Shown piece after piece: positions 47,682 through 59,143 of a stretch of DNA of 64,000 nucleotides. The stretch is from Nigrospora sphaerica (lineage: Eukaryota > Ascomycota > Sordariomycetes > Amphisphaeriales > Apiosporaceae): positions 2,596,501 to 2,660,500 of the forward strand of contig JAGVVL010000018.1 of assembly GCA_018287875.1 (NCBI GenBank), written 5' to 3'. Below the pieces are notes generated by a model, which saw nothing but the letters and a program-made list of their open reading frames with translations, did not search any database and was not told the origin of the DNA. Position numbers and translations under genes: made by a program. Numbering within the stretch: the stretch's first letter is position 1; the number at the start of each line of letters is the position of its first letter.

Positions 47682-49093
47682 TCTGCGTTGCGCCTCTGCT
47701 GTTTTCGTCTGTAAGAAAACTCGCAAGTAGAGGGGTGGATGGACCTCCTTAGTGCATGGCATTCAGCTTTCCCAAGAACGGTGAGAAGCGAGCCTTATAA
47801 CATAACCGCATTACAGCCTTCCCACGAGACCTCCAACTTGCGCCATTGACCTCTCGGAGCTCAAGCTTTGCATCGACATCGCCAGCTGCCTGCGTACCCC
47901 CTTCCCAAGTTTTGGGTAGCAACGAGCGCTGACGGGCGAAGCTATCGGGTATCGCTCTCGCTGGCGCCCCCTACGCCGTAGGTGACGAAGGGGTAGCACG
48001 GCATTGGTGGCGCAGGATGCCAACTCATACGCGCTTCGCACTGTCTCTGGCTGGCTGGCTCCCCCGCATATGGTATTTGGGGTATGGATGGTATGGGTGG
48101 CACACCAGAGACGTAAGCCGCATATGCATCGTTATCCATATCCACATGAATGGAGCACACCCACTTGAGGCTCTGCTGGGCGGGCCCTGCCTGTATCCAT
48201 TGGACTGGCTTGGCCCGCTTGTTCCTTCAAAGGTGCTGCGGTTGTGTGGGGGAATAGAGCCTCGGCTGGCTCTCGCTCCTTTCCCCATCAGATCGGGCTT
48301 GGACCGGTGAGGTGATCCCCACGTGGACCGTTTGACGACCAGTCCGCCTCCCCCCTTCCCCGGGGCTGTCGGCGATGCGCACCAGGTAAACATGGCTGCT
48401 GCACGCCGTGCAGAAAGCCTCGTTGGGGGTGACCAGGCTGTCTCTGGTGCCCCGACGCTACATATTAGGCAACCTCCCCCCCGCGGTGGCTTGCCGGCGC
48501 AACGGGCGAGGCTCTCATCGATTGGTATCCGAGCCCTTGACGCCCTGTGCTCCTCTAGGCCTGGATCACACGATGCCCATGGCAACACCACAGAACCACC
48601 CCCTTCTGCGGGTGTTGCGAGTCAGCCGTTTACGACCGGGCGATTGCAGTGGTCCCGTGGCGTCCGCGGGTATTTCATCATTGGGGGTCAGGCTCCATCC
48701 GACAGCAGTAGATCGTCATCCAAGCAGGGTACACCCACCCGTGCCAACCCAGGAAGCGTTCCCCGGCTATAGTGGTGCCATCGTCTTGTCCATTGGACGA
48801 CGTCTCCTCGACCGGCGGACAGGGATTGCAGATGATACGGAGGCTGCTACGGTCCCCTTGGAGCCGTCCTGCTATGGATGTGTTGGTGCCGGAGCGAGGG
48901 CCGAGGGTGAGGGAATGTAAAGGGGCCGAGCTAGCTAGCGGGGAATCTTGAATGCCATAATTGTCTGATCTACATATTTGATTTTGATCACGTTGCTCTC
49001 GGCGACGCTTCCTTGATATAACACGGACCCACAATGCGCCAACTCCAAGCCAAGTAAGAAGAGGGGCTAAAAGAAGAGGGAAGGGGGCACGGT
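47682..49093. other. Intergenic region
   Basis: This holds the BTB promoter and the 3' flank of the choline oxidase gene. Open frames at 48025-48591 (minus) and 48408-48920 (plus) overlap each other and show no family features. Confidence 0.5.
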
Positions 49094-50857
49094 TTACAGC
49101 CTGGCCTTCTCGGACGTAGCGTCGGCCTCGATGAGCATCTCAGCGCAACGCTCGGCGGCGGCGAGGACGGTCAGCATGGGGTTAATGGTGGGGATGGTGG
49201 GGAAAATGCCGGCGTCGCAGATGCGCAGCTTCTTGAGGCCCCGGACGCGGAGCTGGGCGTCGACGACGGCGAGTTCGTCCTTGTCCGTGTTGCCCATGCG
49301 CGTGGTGCCGCAGGGGTGGTAGACGGTGTGGGCGGCCTTGCGGGCGTAGTGGCTGAGGGCCTCGTCCGTCTCGACTTCGGGGCCGGGGGCCACCTCACGC
49401 TTGATCCAGTCCTTAAAGGGGGCCTGCTGGGCGATGCGGCGGGCGGCGCGCATGCCGTAGACGAGCGTGGCGGCGTCGTAGCCCTCGGGGTCGGTGAAGT
49501 AGCGGAAGTCGAGGGCGGGCTTGACCTGGGGGTCGGCCGACGTCAGGTAGAGGCGGCCGCGCGAGCGCGGGCGCGGGATGTTGGGCGTCATGCAGAAGGC
49601 GAAGCCGTGCTGCGGCTCGTCGTAGCCGAGGCGCTTCGTGTTGAGGGTGAAGGGGATCTGGTAGCAGTGCATCATGACGTCGGCGATGTCGCCGTCGGGC
49701 AGGCCGTCGGGGTTGAAGGGCGTCTTCTTGGCCGCCGCGTCGGGCTTCTCGCGGCGCAGGAAGATGCCGGCGTCCGAGTCCATGGTGGTCTGGTTCGCGG
49801 GCACGGGCCGGTTGAGCTCCCACATGATGATGCTCTCGGGGTGGTCCTGCAGGTTCTCGCCCACGCCGGGCAGGTCGTGCACAACGGGCACGCCCACCTC
49901 CTCGAGCTGCCCCCGGGGGCCGATGCCCGAGAGCAGCAGCAGGCGCGGCGTGTCGACGGCGCCGGCGCACAGTATCGTCTCCTTGCGGGCCCGGACGGTA
50001 CGGGCCGAGCCGTCCTGCAGGGTCACGGCGAGGCCGGCGACGGCGCCGTCCTTAACGTGGACCTTGGCGACCCAGGCGTTGGTCAGGACCGTCAGGTTGG
50101 GGCGCTTCTCGGCGCCGCTCAGGATGGGGTGGATGTAGGCGACCGAGGCGCTGGAGCGGCGGCCGTCGTCGGGGTTGTAGCTGACGGAGAAGAAGCCGAC
50201 GCCCTGCTTGAGGGCGCCCGTGGTGCTGATGTGGTAGTTGAAGTCGTGCAGCACGGGGATGTCGAGGGCGGTGCTGCAGGCCTCGACCCAGTCCTTGCAG
50301 AGCTGGTTGCGGTGGCGCGCGTGCACCGGCTGAACGCTGTTGCGGATCTTGTCGAGCGCCTTGGTCATGGCGTCGAAGGTCCAGCCGTGCGCGCCCAGCG
50401 ACTGCCAGATCTTCATGTCGTACTCGAACGGCCGGAACGAGATGAGCGTGTTGTGCGACGAGCAGCCGCCCAGCACCTTGGCGCGCGAGTGGCGGATGTA
50501 CGAGTTGCCTAGAGGGGGGCCGCGCCCGTCTTAGCATCCAGTACAGCTTACACGTCCTCGCCCGATTTACAACCCCCTCTCTCGCCATAGCGCCCGCTCT
50601 TGCTCTCACTCACCCATGGGCTGCTCGGTGGTGCCGTAGTCGTAGTCGAGCTCGCCGCCGAGCAGGTTCAGCCACTGGCGCAGGTCCAGCACGCGGTCGT
50701 CCATGTAATCGCTGGGCCCGGCCTCGATCAGGAGAATCCTTTTGTCGGGCAGGGCCTCGGCGAGGCGGGCGGCGATGACACAGCCGGCGGTGCCGCCGCC
50801 GACGCAGACGTAGTCATAGCGGTCCGAATCGGCCACGGGAAGCTGCGTAGTGGTCAT
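49094..50857 (-). CDS. Choline oxidase (GMC oxidoreductase) with PTS1
   Basis: Minus-strand exons 50857-50614 and 50508-49094 give 552 residues. It is a glucose-methanol-choline oxidoreductase with an FAD-binding start ([19 protein letters not shown]), the first GMC signature ([15 protein letters not shown], very like choline oxidase GGCSSHN), the second signature ([16 protein letters not shown]), the active-site His (H479 in [13 protein letters not shown]) and a C-terminal Asn region ([19 protein letters not shown]). Choline oxidase turns choline to glycine betaine through betaine aldehyde and makes hydrogen peroxide. It ends in Ala-Arg-Leu, a PTS1 variant, so peroxisomal location is likely and would contain the peroxide. 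The divergent neighbour encodes the aldehyde dehydrogenase for the same pathway, which strengthens the substrate call. Another alcohol substrate cannot be excluded from sequence alone. Confidence 0.88.
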
Positions 50858-53085
50858 TTTTCACGGCGGGGGTACTTCGAGACTGAGGGTTTCAGTTGAT
50901 TGGATGGCAGTGCTACGGCCGAAGGAAAGAACAGCCGGGATCGGGGGGCAGAGAGTGACGGTAGTTCCAGCCGTCTCGAAGTCTAACAATGGAGGGGCAG
51001 CAGAGGCGAAAGGCAAAGGTCGGCTGGCTGCTGGTAAGCTTCCATGTTTAAATACCGTTCGTTGCATCTCGCCCCGTTCCCTATCGGTCGACGTCCAAGG
51101 TGGCAGCGGTGGCAGCGGTGGCTTGTTTTACCGACCACCTAGTCAGACAGCCGAGCCAAGGCGGTAATCAATGGCCTGCGGGCATTAGCCTGGCCGGAAT
51201 GCCCCTTGGGCAAAGCACGCGATAGATCCACCGGGACGGAAAACCCATCACCGAGTGGGTAGCTTTTGTCAGGGCTGCTGTTGGCATACATCGTACGAAT
51301 TGGCGTTACCTAGTTCCGGTTTCCGCGTCTGCGGTACGGCTACTGTGTTGCAAACAAGATGCGCTTAGCAGCGGAGTCCATCCATCCATGGATACCACGA
51401 CATGCGTGGGTTGTCCCGGTTCTTGCCCGTGGCACCGAATCGGATCCGTTCTTCGGTGCTTGGGTAGGTTTTCTCTTCCCGTGGTCACGCTTAGAACTGC
51501 TAAGTCCAGAAGAAAGCGGGCTCTCTAAGCCCATAAAACGTAGTAGTACGCCGTGGGTGTGGAGGAACAGGGGACAGAAGCCTACAGTGCAATCCGTCCA
51601 GCGTTCCCGGTGCGGCCGATGGCCAAGGCCCGCATGGATGGGCGGGACGCCATGGGGGAATTCGCGATCGACAGCGAGGCTCCAGGTGTCCGAAAGGGAG
51701 GGACAACGAGGGCGACGAGGGCGGTGCAGCTGACTCGGTCGTGCTTGGACAAAACGTCGTGGGCCCTGGTTGCCTACTTTTAAGTACGTAACCATAGACT
51801 GTACCGTACTGCCTCTTCGTGTAGCTGAGGGATAAAACAGACGAGACTCGCTCTAACTACTTACCTCTTTACCTAACTACATTACATTCCTATCTATGTG
51901 TACGCACATGTGTGTAGTGGTGTCGGCCGACCGGACGGGAAAACGGGTGCAGATTGGGTAAAGACAGCCAGACGGGTCAGCCACCCCGTTCTATTCGGCC
52001 AGTATTGGTCGTTCTGCCCCGTCCGTCTCACTGGGGACGGCGGCGTGGACTCCGGCACACGCCCAGGCCGCCTAAAGCTGGGAAACCACTGGTAGTAGGC
52101 CTTGTCCAGCCCGAATAGGCATCGGGACTTCGGCGTCGGCCAAGAAAACGCAAGCAAACCCCCTGGGGCCACGCCCGCCGGGGCCCGTGCCTGGCCCAGA
52201 TGGTTGTAGGCCCCCCCAAGAAAGACCGGAAAGTGGGAATGCACAGAGGGCCATCGGGACGAAGCTAATGCAAGCTGGGCTGGGGCACCACGATGTTACG
52301 GAGCACCGAGTGGGCAGGTCAGGGTCTGGGTAGGCAATAGGCATGCGGCGTGGTACGTGACGAGTCGGTGAAACCCACTACGGCAAACTCGGCCCCATGT
52401 CTTTTGACCTGCAACCCCTGACATGGTGCCTGGGTGTTGGCAGTTTCCGGCTTTTCGTTGCGCCCCGGCCGATGACGATCGAGAAATCGGCTTGCTCCCC
52501 CCAAGGTCGTGATGCTCGCCCGGCCGAGTCCCTGATTCGAGACGGCCTTTTGGATCTTGCATTTTCACCCTCAGGGAAATCCCATAAACTGTCAGGAGTC
52601 CAAGGGAAACGAGACACACACATACGCAGAGGGGGAGGGAGAGAGAGAGGAGAAATGAAAATTGGGAAGAGAGGGAAGGCAGAAAGAGAGAAGGGAAAAA
52701 TAGAGCACCGTACCAAAAAAAAAACCCCAAAAAAACCCAGCCCCATCAACTTACGTCTGACAGCCTTGGAGGCTGGTTAGCTCAGCTCCACTCCCCGCTA
52801 CAGGCTATCTCCACACCAACGAACCTATTCCATACATCCATCGTACGAACCTGTACCTATGGAGGCAGACGTTGTATTCCGTTCTCGCGCCTCTACCGTT
52901 CCTGCACTGTGGCGGTCATGTCTCCATAACGGCCGGTCGGTCATTCCCCCAATACCGGCCTGCCTCCGCTCGACTGGACCGACAAGCCCGAATAGACCGA
53001 CTTCCCAGCCCAGCCGCTGTCCTGCCCTCTCTCCAGTTTCGCCTGATCGCCCATCTTGCCCGCCGCCCTGAGATTACTCGTCACC
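50858..53085. promoter_or_regulatory. Shared promoter region of the choline-betaine pair
   Basis: This 2.2-kb region separates the divergent choline oxidase and betaine aldehyde dehydrogenase genes and should hold both promoters. A TATA-like TATTTAAA on the minus strand (51047-51054) lies about 190 bp from the choline oxidase ATG. A short GGTGGCAGC repeat sits near 51100-51121. No gene is visible inside, although open frames occur at 51340-51795 and 52296-52780. Confidence 0.5.
51047..51054 (-). promoter_or_regulatory. TATA-like element for choline oxidase
   Basis: TATTTAAA on the minus strand, about 190 bp upstream of the ATG. This distance is longer than for the other TATA-like elements in this window, so support is moderate. 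Confidence 0.3.
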
Positions 53086-54588
53086 ATGGTACGCCGGGAG
53101 CAGGACCGTCACACCTTCTACGCCGGCCGGCCGCAGACGTCGGCCGCCTCGACGGCGTCCTTCCAGTCCATTGACCCGTCGACGGCCAAGCCCGTTTGTA
53201 CCATCCACGCGTCCTCGGCCGCCGCCGTCGACGCCGCCGTCAAGTCGGCCCAGGCCGCCTTCCCGGCCTGGTCGAGCACCCCGCCCGTCGAGCGCGCCCG
53301 CGTGCTGCAGCGCGCCGTGGCCCTGCTGCGGGAGCGCAACGACGAGCTCGCCCGCGTCGAGACCATCGACACGGGCAAGCCCTTCTCCGAGACCTCGGCC
53401 GTCGACATTGTGACCGGCGCCGACGTCCTCGAGTACTTTGCCAACCTGGTCGCTAGCGGCGGCCTCAACGGCGAGTCCTTCCGTCTGCGCCCCTCGGCCT
53501 GGGTCTACTCCTCTAAGGAGCCCCTCGGCGTCTGCGCCGGCATCGGCGCCTGGAACTACCCCATCCAGATCGCCCTCTGGAAGTCGGCCCCGTGCCTGGC
53601 TGCTGGCAACTGCATGGTGTACAAGCCGAGTGAGGTCACGCCGCTCCACGCCGAGTACCTCGCCGGCCTCTACAAGGAGGCCGGCCTGCCCGACGGTGTA
53701 TTCAACGTCGTGTACGGCGCCGGCGACGTCGGCGCCCAGCTAGCCGGCCACCCCGCCATCGCCAAGGTTAGCTTCACCGGCCAGGTCAGCACCGGCAAGA
53801 AGGTTGCCGGCGCTGCCGCCGGCGGCATGAAGTACGTCACCATGGAGCTCGGCGGAAAGAGCCCCCTGATCGTCCTGCCGGATGCCGATGTCGACCAGGC
53901 CGCCGACGGCGCCCTGCTGGCCAACTTCTACAGCTCCGGCCAGGTGTGCACCAACGGGACCCGCGTCTTCGTCCCTCGGCAGATGAAGAAGGCGTTTGAA
54001 GCCAAGGTCCTCGAGAAGGTCCGCTACGTGCGCGCCGGGGACCTGTTTGACGCCGCCACCAACTTCGGGCCCCTGAGTAGTAAGGCCCACTACGAAAAGG
54101 TCGTCGGCTACGTGCGCCACGGTATCCAGCACGACAAGGCGACACTCCTGTGCGGCGGCGTGGCCGCGCCGGCCGGGCTGCCCGCCGCGCTGAAGGACGG
54201 CTACTGGATCGAGCCCACCGTCTTCACCGACTGCACCGACGACATGAAGATCGTCAAGGAGGAGATTTTCGGCCCCGTCATGAGCATCCTCACCTACGAC
54301 ACGGTCGACGAGGCCGTCCGCCGCGCCAACGCGACCGAGCTGGGCCTCGCCGCCGGCGTCTTCGGCAAGGACGTCAACGAGTGTCACCGCGTCATCGGCC
54401 AGCTCGAGGCTGGCATCACCTGGGTCAACACGTGGGGCGAGTCGCCCGCCGAGATGGCCGTCGGAGGCTGGAAGCAGAGCGGCGTCGGCGTTGAGAACGG
54501 CCACCGCGGCCTCGAGGCCTGGGTCCGCAACAAGAGCACCGTCGTCGAGATGGCTGGTAGTGTTCCTACTGTCTTCTCCAAACTGTAA
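53086..54588 (+). CDS. Betaine aldehyde dehydrogenase with PTS1 (SKL)
   Basis: A single-exon gene of 500 residues, the normal length of the aldehyde dehydrogenase superfamily. The cofactor site [20 protein letters not shown], the general base Glu254 in [11 protein letters not shown] and the nucleophile Cys288 in GQVCTNGTR are all present. The WNYP and [13 protein letters not shown] stretches are typical of betaine aldehyde dehydrogenases. The enzyme oxidises betaine aldehyde to glycine betaine, using NAD(P)+. It ends in Ser-Lys-Leu, the canonical peroxisomal PTS1, matching the ARL end of the divergent choline oxidase. The start ATG at 53086 has a good context (CACCATGG). The pair is arranged head to head, as would suit shared control by choline or osmotic conditions, though no specific binding site was identified. 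Confidence 0.92.
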   Translation: MVRREQDRHTFYAGRPQTSAASTASFQSIDPSTAKPVCTIHASSAAAVDAAVKSAQAAFPAWSSTPPVERARVLQRAVALLRERNDELARVETIDTGKPFSETSAVDIVTGADVLEYFANLVASGGLNGESFRLRPSAWVYSSKEPLGVCAGIGAWNYPIQIALWKSAPCLAAGNCMVYKPSEVTPLHAEYLAGLYKEAGLPDGVFNVVYGAGDVGAQLAGHPAIAKVSFTGQVSTGKKVAGAAAGGMKYVTMELGGKSPLIVLPDADVDQAADGALLANFYSSGQVCTNGTRVFVPRQMKKAFEAKVLEKVRYVRAGDLFDAATNFGPLSSKAHYEKVVGYVRHGIQHDKATLLCGGVAAPAGLPAALKDGYWIEPTVFTDCTDDMKIVKEEIFGPVMSILTYDTVDEAVRRANATELGLAAGVFGKDVNECHRVIGQLEAGITWVNTWGESPAEMAVGGWKQSGVGVENGHRGLEAWVRNKSTVVEMAGSVPTVFSKL

Positions 54589-55239
54589 TATTTGGCCCAT
54601 TACAAGTTCGGCCCTTTCGGCAACAGATCGGACTACGACAGAGACAAAATCACCTCGCTCTTTGGTGGGAGAGGGAGGTGCCTCTCATGTATATACACAC
54701 CGTTTCCATTGAAGATATTGGGGCGTTTGGATCGTATGCTCCGCCAATGTGACTACTAAAGACAGGAATATCAAACGAATCTACGTCTCACCCTTGGTAT
54801 TTGTGCGATGGCCCCCACAGCTTCCCATCCTCCACATTCTTTTTGTTCTTTTCCCCCTCTCCCTTTGTCGGGGTGCCTCTGACAACCTGGCCATACTGCG
54901 CACTATCCCAACCCCGTATCACGGATCCTGACTCCATCAGCCAATGCAAATCAGGAGATGTCTGGTACAATCTTGCCGACAAAGGCAGAACAGCATTGGA
55001 TGGACCAACAAAGACCTTGTTCCCGAGCAGAAATCAGCATGAGACATGAACAGTATGCTTACATTTATTCGGTTGCCTGCCAGTCCTTCACGACTACTTA
55101 AGCAAACGTATACTCATTCCACCCTTCCCCTTCCTTGACCCTACAAAGAGGTTTTGCCGGGCCCAACCAGATACATGGGAAGACATTGAGTCTTTTCACC
55201 AAAAGTCACGGCGACTAGCCACAAGAACCCGGCGGGAAT
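54589..55239. other. Intergenic region
   Basis: The 3' flank of the aldehyde dehydrogenase and the promoter of the next gene. It is relatively AT-rich. No gene is visible. Confidence 0.5.
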
Positions 55240-56404
55240 ATGGCGTTCCGCTATTCGTGCGGCCACGCCGAGAAGGAGGCTGAGGTAAGAAGCGTCTGCG
55301 AGACAGTGCACAATGCAAGGATCCTGCAGTTCGAGCCACGCAGGGAGTTGGCAGTCCCATGCATTCCCTGCTTCGGGAAGACAACGCATGAAGATCGCCT
55401 CAAACTGCTTGCCCGCCTCGCAAACTACCTTCCGGACCTCTTCCTCGATTTCTTCTGGTTGCTCGTCTTGATAGAGGACCAGCTGAGTTTAGAGTCAAAC
55501 CTGAGTACGGTACGCATGCTGGACACGTGGACCAAACACGTCCGCGACCACTTCACGTACAGGGCCGAGCCGATCCTGGCCATTGACCACTATGTGCGCC
55601 GGCACCACGGCCTGACCGTCTACCTCGACGTCCACGCGACGCTCAACGCGCAGTCTGTCACGCACAAGTCGATGGACGCGGCCAAGTTCGACGCACTGCA
55701 CGGGGCCTTGGCCCAGGCCGCCAGCGAGGCCGACGCGATCATGGCTGAACAAGGCGACAGGAGGCGGCGCACGCACAAGGCCCAGCCCCTCGCCCTTCGC
55801 GGCGCCGCGCGAAAGGTGGGCAAGGCGGCCGCCCTCTACGCGGCCGCGCTCACGGGGCCGCCGAGGGAGTCGCACGTCCACGCCCGGCAGCTGCGGTCCG
55901 CGGTGCACTGGGAGCAGGCGCCCATGTACGAGTGGCTCATGGACACCGTGGTCGAACTGTGCCGCAGGACCGAGGCCGCGGGCCTGCGCGTCAAAGCCGA
56001 GATTCACAGCCTCGGCCGGCTGGCCGCAGAACCCCACGACAAGGGCGCGGCCCTCGCCCCGCCCTGGAAAGCGACCCTCGAGGCCCTCAAGGTCGCCGCC
56101 GACGACGCCGTGCCCTGGTACCGGGAAAAGGCGCAGCAGTGGAAGATGTGGAGGGCCTATGCTCGCAAGTGGGTATGTGGAAACAGCTCCCTTTAACAAA
56201 AGGCCCAAATCCCCCCTTTTTGAATATGCATGCTGACTGTGAGGATTCCAGGATTCCAGGATAGAAAACCCCATGAGGTTTGACTTCGGGCGGACAAAGT
56301 TATTGTACGACCGGGCCATGAAGACAGGCGAGGATGCCAGAACAAGAAGGAGGGAGAGGGGAGCTGAATCAGAGGAATTGGCAACCGGATCGACGGAGGA
56401 GTGA
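55240..56404 (+). CDS. Unrecognised protein, 361 residues (two exons)
   Basis: Proposed exons 55240-56172 and 56252-56404. I do not recognise the family. The first exon alone would run to a stop at 56196 (318 residues, ending CGNSSL), but splicing at a GTATGT donor (56173) to the first of two TTCCAG acceptors gives a longer, well-formed end (WDSRIENPMRFDFGRTKLLY, then a charged tail). The N terminus holds a Cys/His cluster (YSCGHAEKEAEV, PCIPCFGK) that might bind metal. The middle is helical with a hydrophobic LPDLFLDFFWLLVLI stretch, and the centre is Ala/His/Arg-rich. No signal peptide is evident. It lies in the same orientation downstream of the aldehyde dehydrogenase but is separated by 650 bp, so a shared role is not implied. 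Confidence 0.65.
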
Positions 56405-57756
56405 AATTTCAGCAGGGAAAGACCGGCAAGGGACAGGGAAGAAAACGGTAGGTACTCTAAGCAAGGACAAATACAGACGGAAGAATCATATATCCACAAA
56501 ATATATCGAGAGCTGTCATGGTACCAAATATCCGATGATGATCCATAACAAAAAGAGAAAAAAGGGAAGGGAGGAGTAATAAAAGGAAGACATCCTTTGG
56601 CATTCTGACCAGCCGCGCAGCCACTACCAGCCTAATTTCTTTGTATAATCCAGCGGTCTGAAAACCGAGATGCGCTCGTGAGAACCTAACCCCAGACTCG
56701 GCCGCGACACTGGCAGAGGTATGCCCAGCCTAGATTAAAATCGAGAGAGTGCTCAAGTGAGCTTGAGGAGCCTAATTAAAGGAGTCAACGGCTTTGTGAA
56801 TTGATGTGTTTCCTAGAGCATGCAGAAACTTTCCCATCTTGGTGATGAGAGTAAGGTACCAGATAGTTGGGACGCTGCCATGGCCAGCCGTGTAAACTGA
56901 CTTGATATCTCACGTCTTTTCCAACCTCTGCTTCCGGCTTGCTGCTCACCAGCCTCATTGAGAGTCAGGGGGAGCGAAGAAAGGAACGAACGAGCGAGGA
57001 GTACACTTCGTCGATCCAGAATCTCCCCTCGAAACTCGCCGATACACTGTCAGTCACCAGCTCTTATGTTTGAAGATTGTCCTGGGCAGACCTGTCGAGG
57101 CCTCCTGCCACTGTGGATATTGGTTGCGGTACCGCAACAGATGCGACGATATGGGTGGTTCGGCGGCAGTGTGTGCGGCCAAAATTACCACCAGGAATCA
57201 AACCAGGACAAGGATGGGGAAGTGGGCGCGGTCTGAATGAGTTATGCAAGTCAAGGCCAGACATGTCACAGGAAACTGTTGGAAAGCTCGATAGGAAGCG
57301 GCGAAGAGTACCTTTGTACAAAGAACAATACGTCAATGGCTTGGATGTGGTTGAAGCCTGGCCCTGGGGATATGTTGGACAGCTTCTCCGGGATAAGCTG
57401 ATGTCGTGTTTCTTTATCAAGCTCACTACTGGCAGAATCGTTGCTTCATTCACAGCGTCCGTCCGTGATACGTGTCAATACATAACGATGATGTCCTGGA
57501 GACAAAAAAGGCTTTCTGGACCGTCTCGTAGCGGCGTGGAACCTCTCGGCGTCACATAACTACATGTATTTATTGAATGACCTCATGTACCCCGACCATG
57601 TCCATATCCTAGTCTGTCTCTGCATCTCGCCACCGCCTACTGGCTTTATGCCAGTTAAGCCAGATCCTACACTTTGCGCCACTGCTTGGACCAGTATCAT
57701 ACAGCCCACGCTTCTCTTACATTACCCATCCAGCGCCGGCTTTCGGATGTGTCCTG
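56405..57756. other. Intergenic region between converging genes
   Basis: This AT-richer stretch separates the orphan gene from the third PTH11-like gene. The open frame at 57077-57559 (160 residues) has no recognisable features and is not annotated. Confidence 0.45.
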
Positions 57757-59143
57757 TTAGTCCCGGAACACACGGTCCTCTTCCCGTCTCGTGATACTTT
57801 GGGTGGCCACAGCCTCGTGGTCACCGGTGGGGCCCACCGGAGCGCCAGGGGGCGCCAAAGCTGGCCCCAGCAGCTTGACTACCTCGGCGTTGTGCGTCGT
57901 CCTCGGCCCGCCGGCCTTTTCAACCCGGTGGCCGTAGACGCTGTGAGCCAGGTGGCGACTGGGGCCCGGAGGCGGGGGTGCGCTGGCCGCCGCCGCCGCC
58001 GCCAAAGAAGAGGACGATGAAGAAGAAGGGCGCCGGGCGCTCTGGAGCGTGTTCTTGAGGCTTCCAACGCACTCGGTGACGCTCTGGGCGATATACTGGG
58101 CGAAGAACTTGGCCATGGCCGGGACAGCGGCGCAGACGATGGCGCCGTTGCACTCGGCGAAGGTGACACACATCTCCGTCGCGAAGGGCGCCAGGTCGCC
58201 GTGCGCGTCGTCCGTCATGTTGAAGGTGATGGTCGTGGCGCGCCAGATGGCGGCGGCGCACACCCTGCGAGCTTCCCCATCAGTCACCCTTCTCATGCTT
58301 GCTCTCACTTGCTGGGGGCAGGGAGGGAGGAAAAGGGGTGCACCCACAAGGCCCCGGCGCTAAAGAGGGACAGGGTTGATATCTTCATGGTTTTGCTCAT
58401 CTCGAGGGGCATGATTATGCGCAGCGGCAACAGGAGAATGCATAGGTCGCTGAAGATGTTGCACGCCGCATACAAGATGGTCATGGGCTTGTCCGTGGTG
58501 CGCAGAAGGGCGGGGCCGACGGTGGGTGAAAGTTCGAGGAAGCTGATAAAGTTGCCCAGGACCGTATAGGTCAAAACGAAAGTAATAAGTATGTATATCG
58601 TGTACCGCAGCGACCTGACCGAGACGATTCGGAGATAGAATGTGAGGATCGTGAGTTTGGCAAGGCAGAGAGCACCCGTATAGCTCAGGCCAAGCACAAT
58701 GTTCCACTGTCCAGTACATTAGCCAAGTACTCGCTGGGTTCCCCAGCCGAAACCATGCTCGGGCTACCATATACCTTCCGTAGGCTCCCGAAGACCTCAT
58801 TCTTGGTTTCTGGCGACGCGTAAACCCAGGCGTCCATGGCGTTATCAACTAGGGTGTTCGTCAATATCGACACCATGCCGTGTGATTGGGGGTCCTCAGA
58901 GCCCCGCCAAACATACCCGGGAAAATGGATGCGGCGAAAATCCAAGCCAAAACGACAGCAGCAGTGCTAAGGTCTTACTACTCCATTAGTAATGGTTCCC
59001 TTTCTCATAAGGAAGGAAGGGGACTGACGGTCACTCGTGATCAAGTGGCTCTTTAAAACGCGTATTCTCGTAAAAACCAAAAGCACGACCGCCACTGTGG
59101 CCAAAGTCGTGGTGACGATGCCGACGGCTTCTTGAGGTCTCAT
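57757..59143 (-). CDS. PTH11-like seven-helix membrane protein
   Basis: Minus-strand exons 59143-59029, 58973-58917, 58848-58775, 58706-58348 and 58264-57757 give 370 residues. The joins were chosen by phase and by the family pattern: helix 1 (ATVAVVLLVFTRIRV), helix 2 (STAAVVLAWIFAASIFPG), LGLSYTGALCLAKLTILTFYLRI at helix 3, IYILITFVLTYTVLGNFISF at helix 4, and LYAACNIFSDLCILLLPLRI at helix 5, then SLFSAGALVCAAAIW at helix 6. The segment corresponding to helix 7 (GAIVCAAVPAMAKFFAQYIA) is followed by a tail with Ser, Ala and Pro runs. There is no CFEM domain. Two acceptors follow clear CTAAT branch sites. A sensor or receptor function at the plasma membrane is inferred from family only. The extra residues between helices 2 and 3 differ from better-known relatives, so that exon is the least certain. 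Confidence 0.75.

Noticed and set aside
49316..50512. 398-codon plus-strand open frame inside choline oxidase
   Set aside because: It is the antisense shadow of a GC-rich gene whose own strand has all GMC signatures.
53740..54600. 286-codon minus-strand open frame inside the aldehyde dehydrogenase
   Set aside because: Antisense shadow; the plus strand carries the catalytic Glu and Cys and full-length homology.
57077..57559. 160-codon plus-strand open frame
   Set aside because: Starts with a vaguely methyltransferase-like VDIGCGTATD but nothing that should follow it is present.
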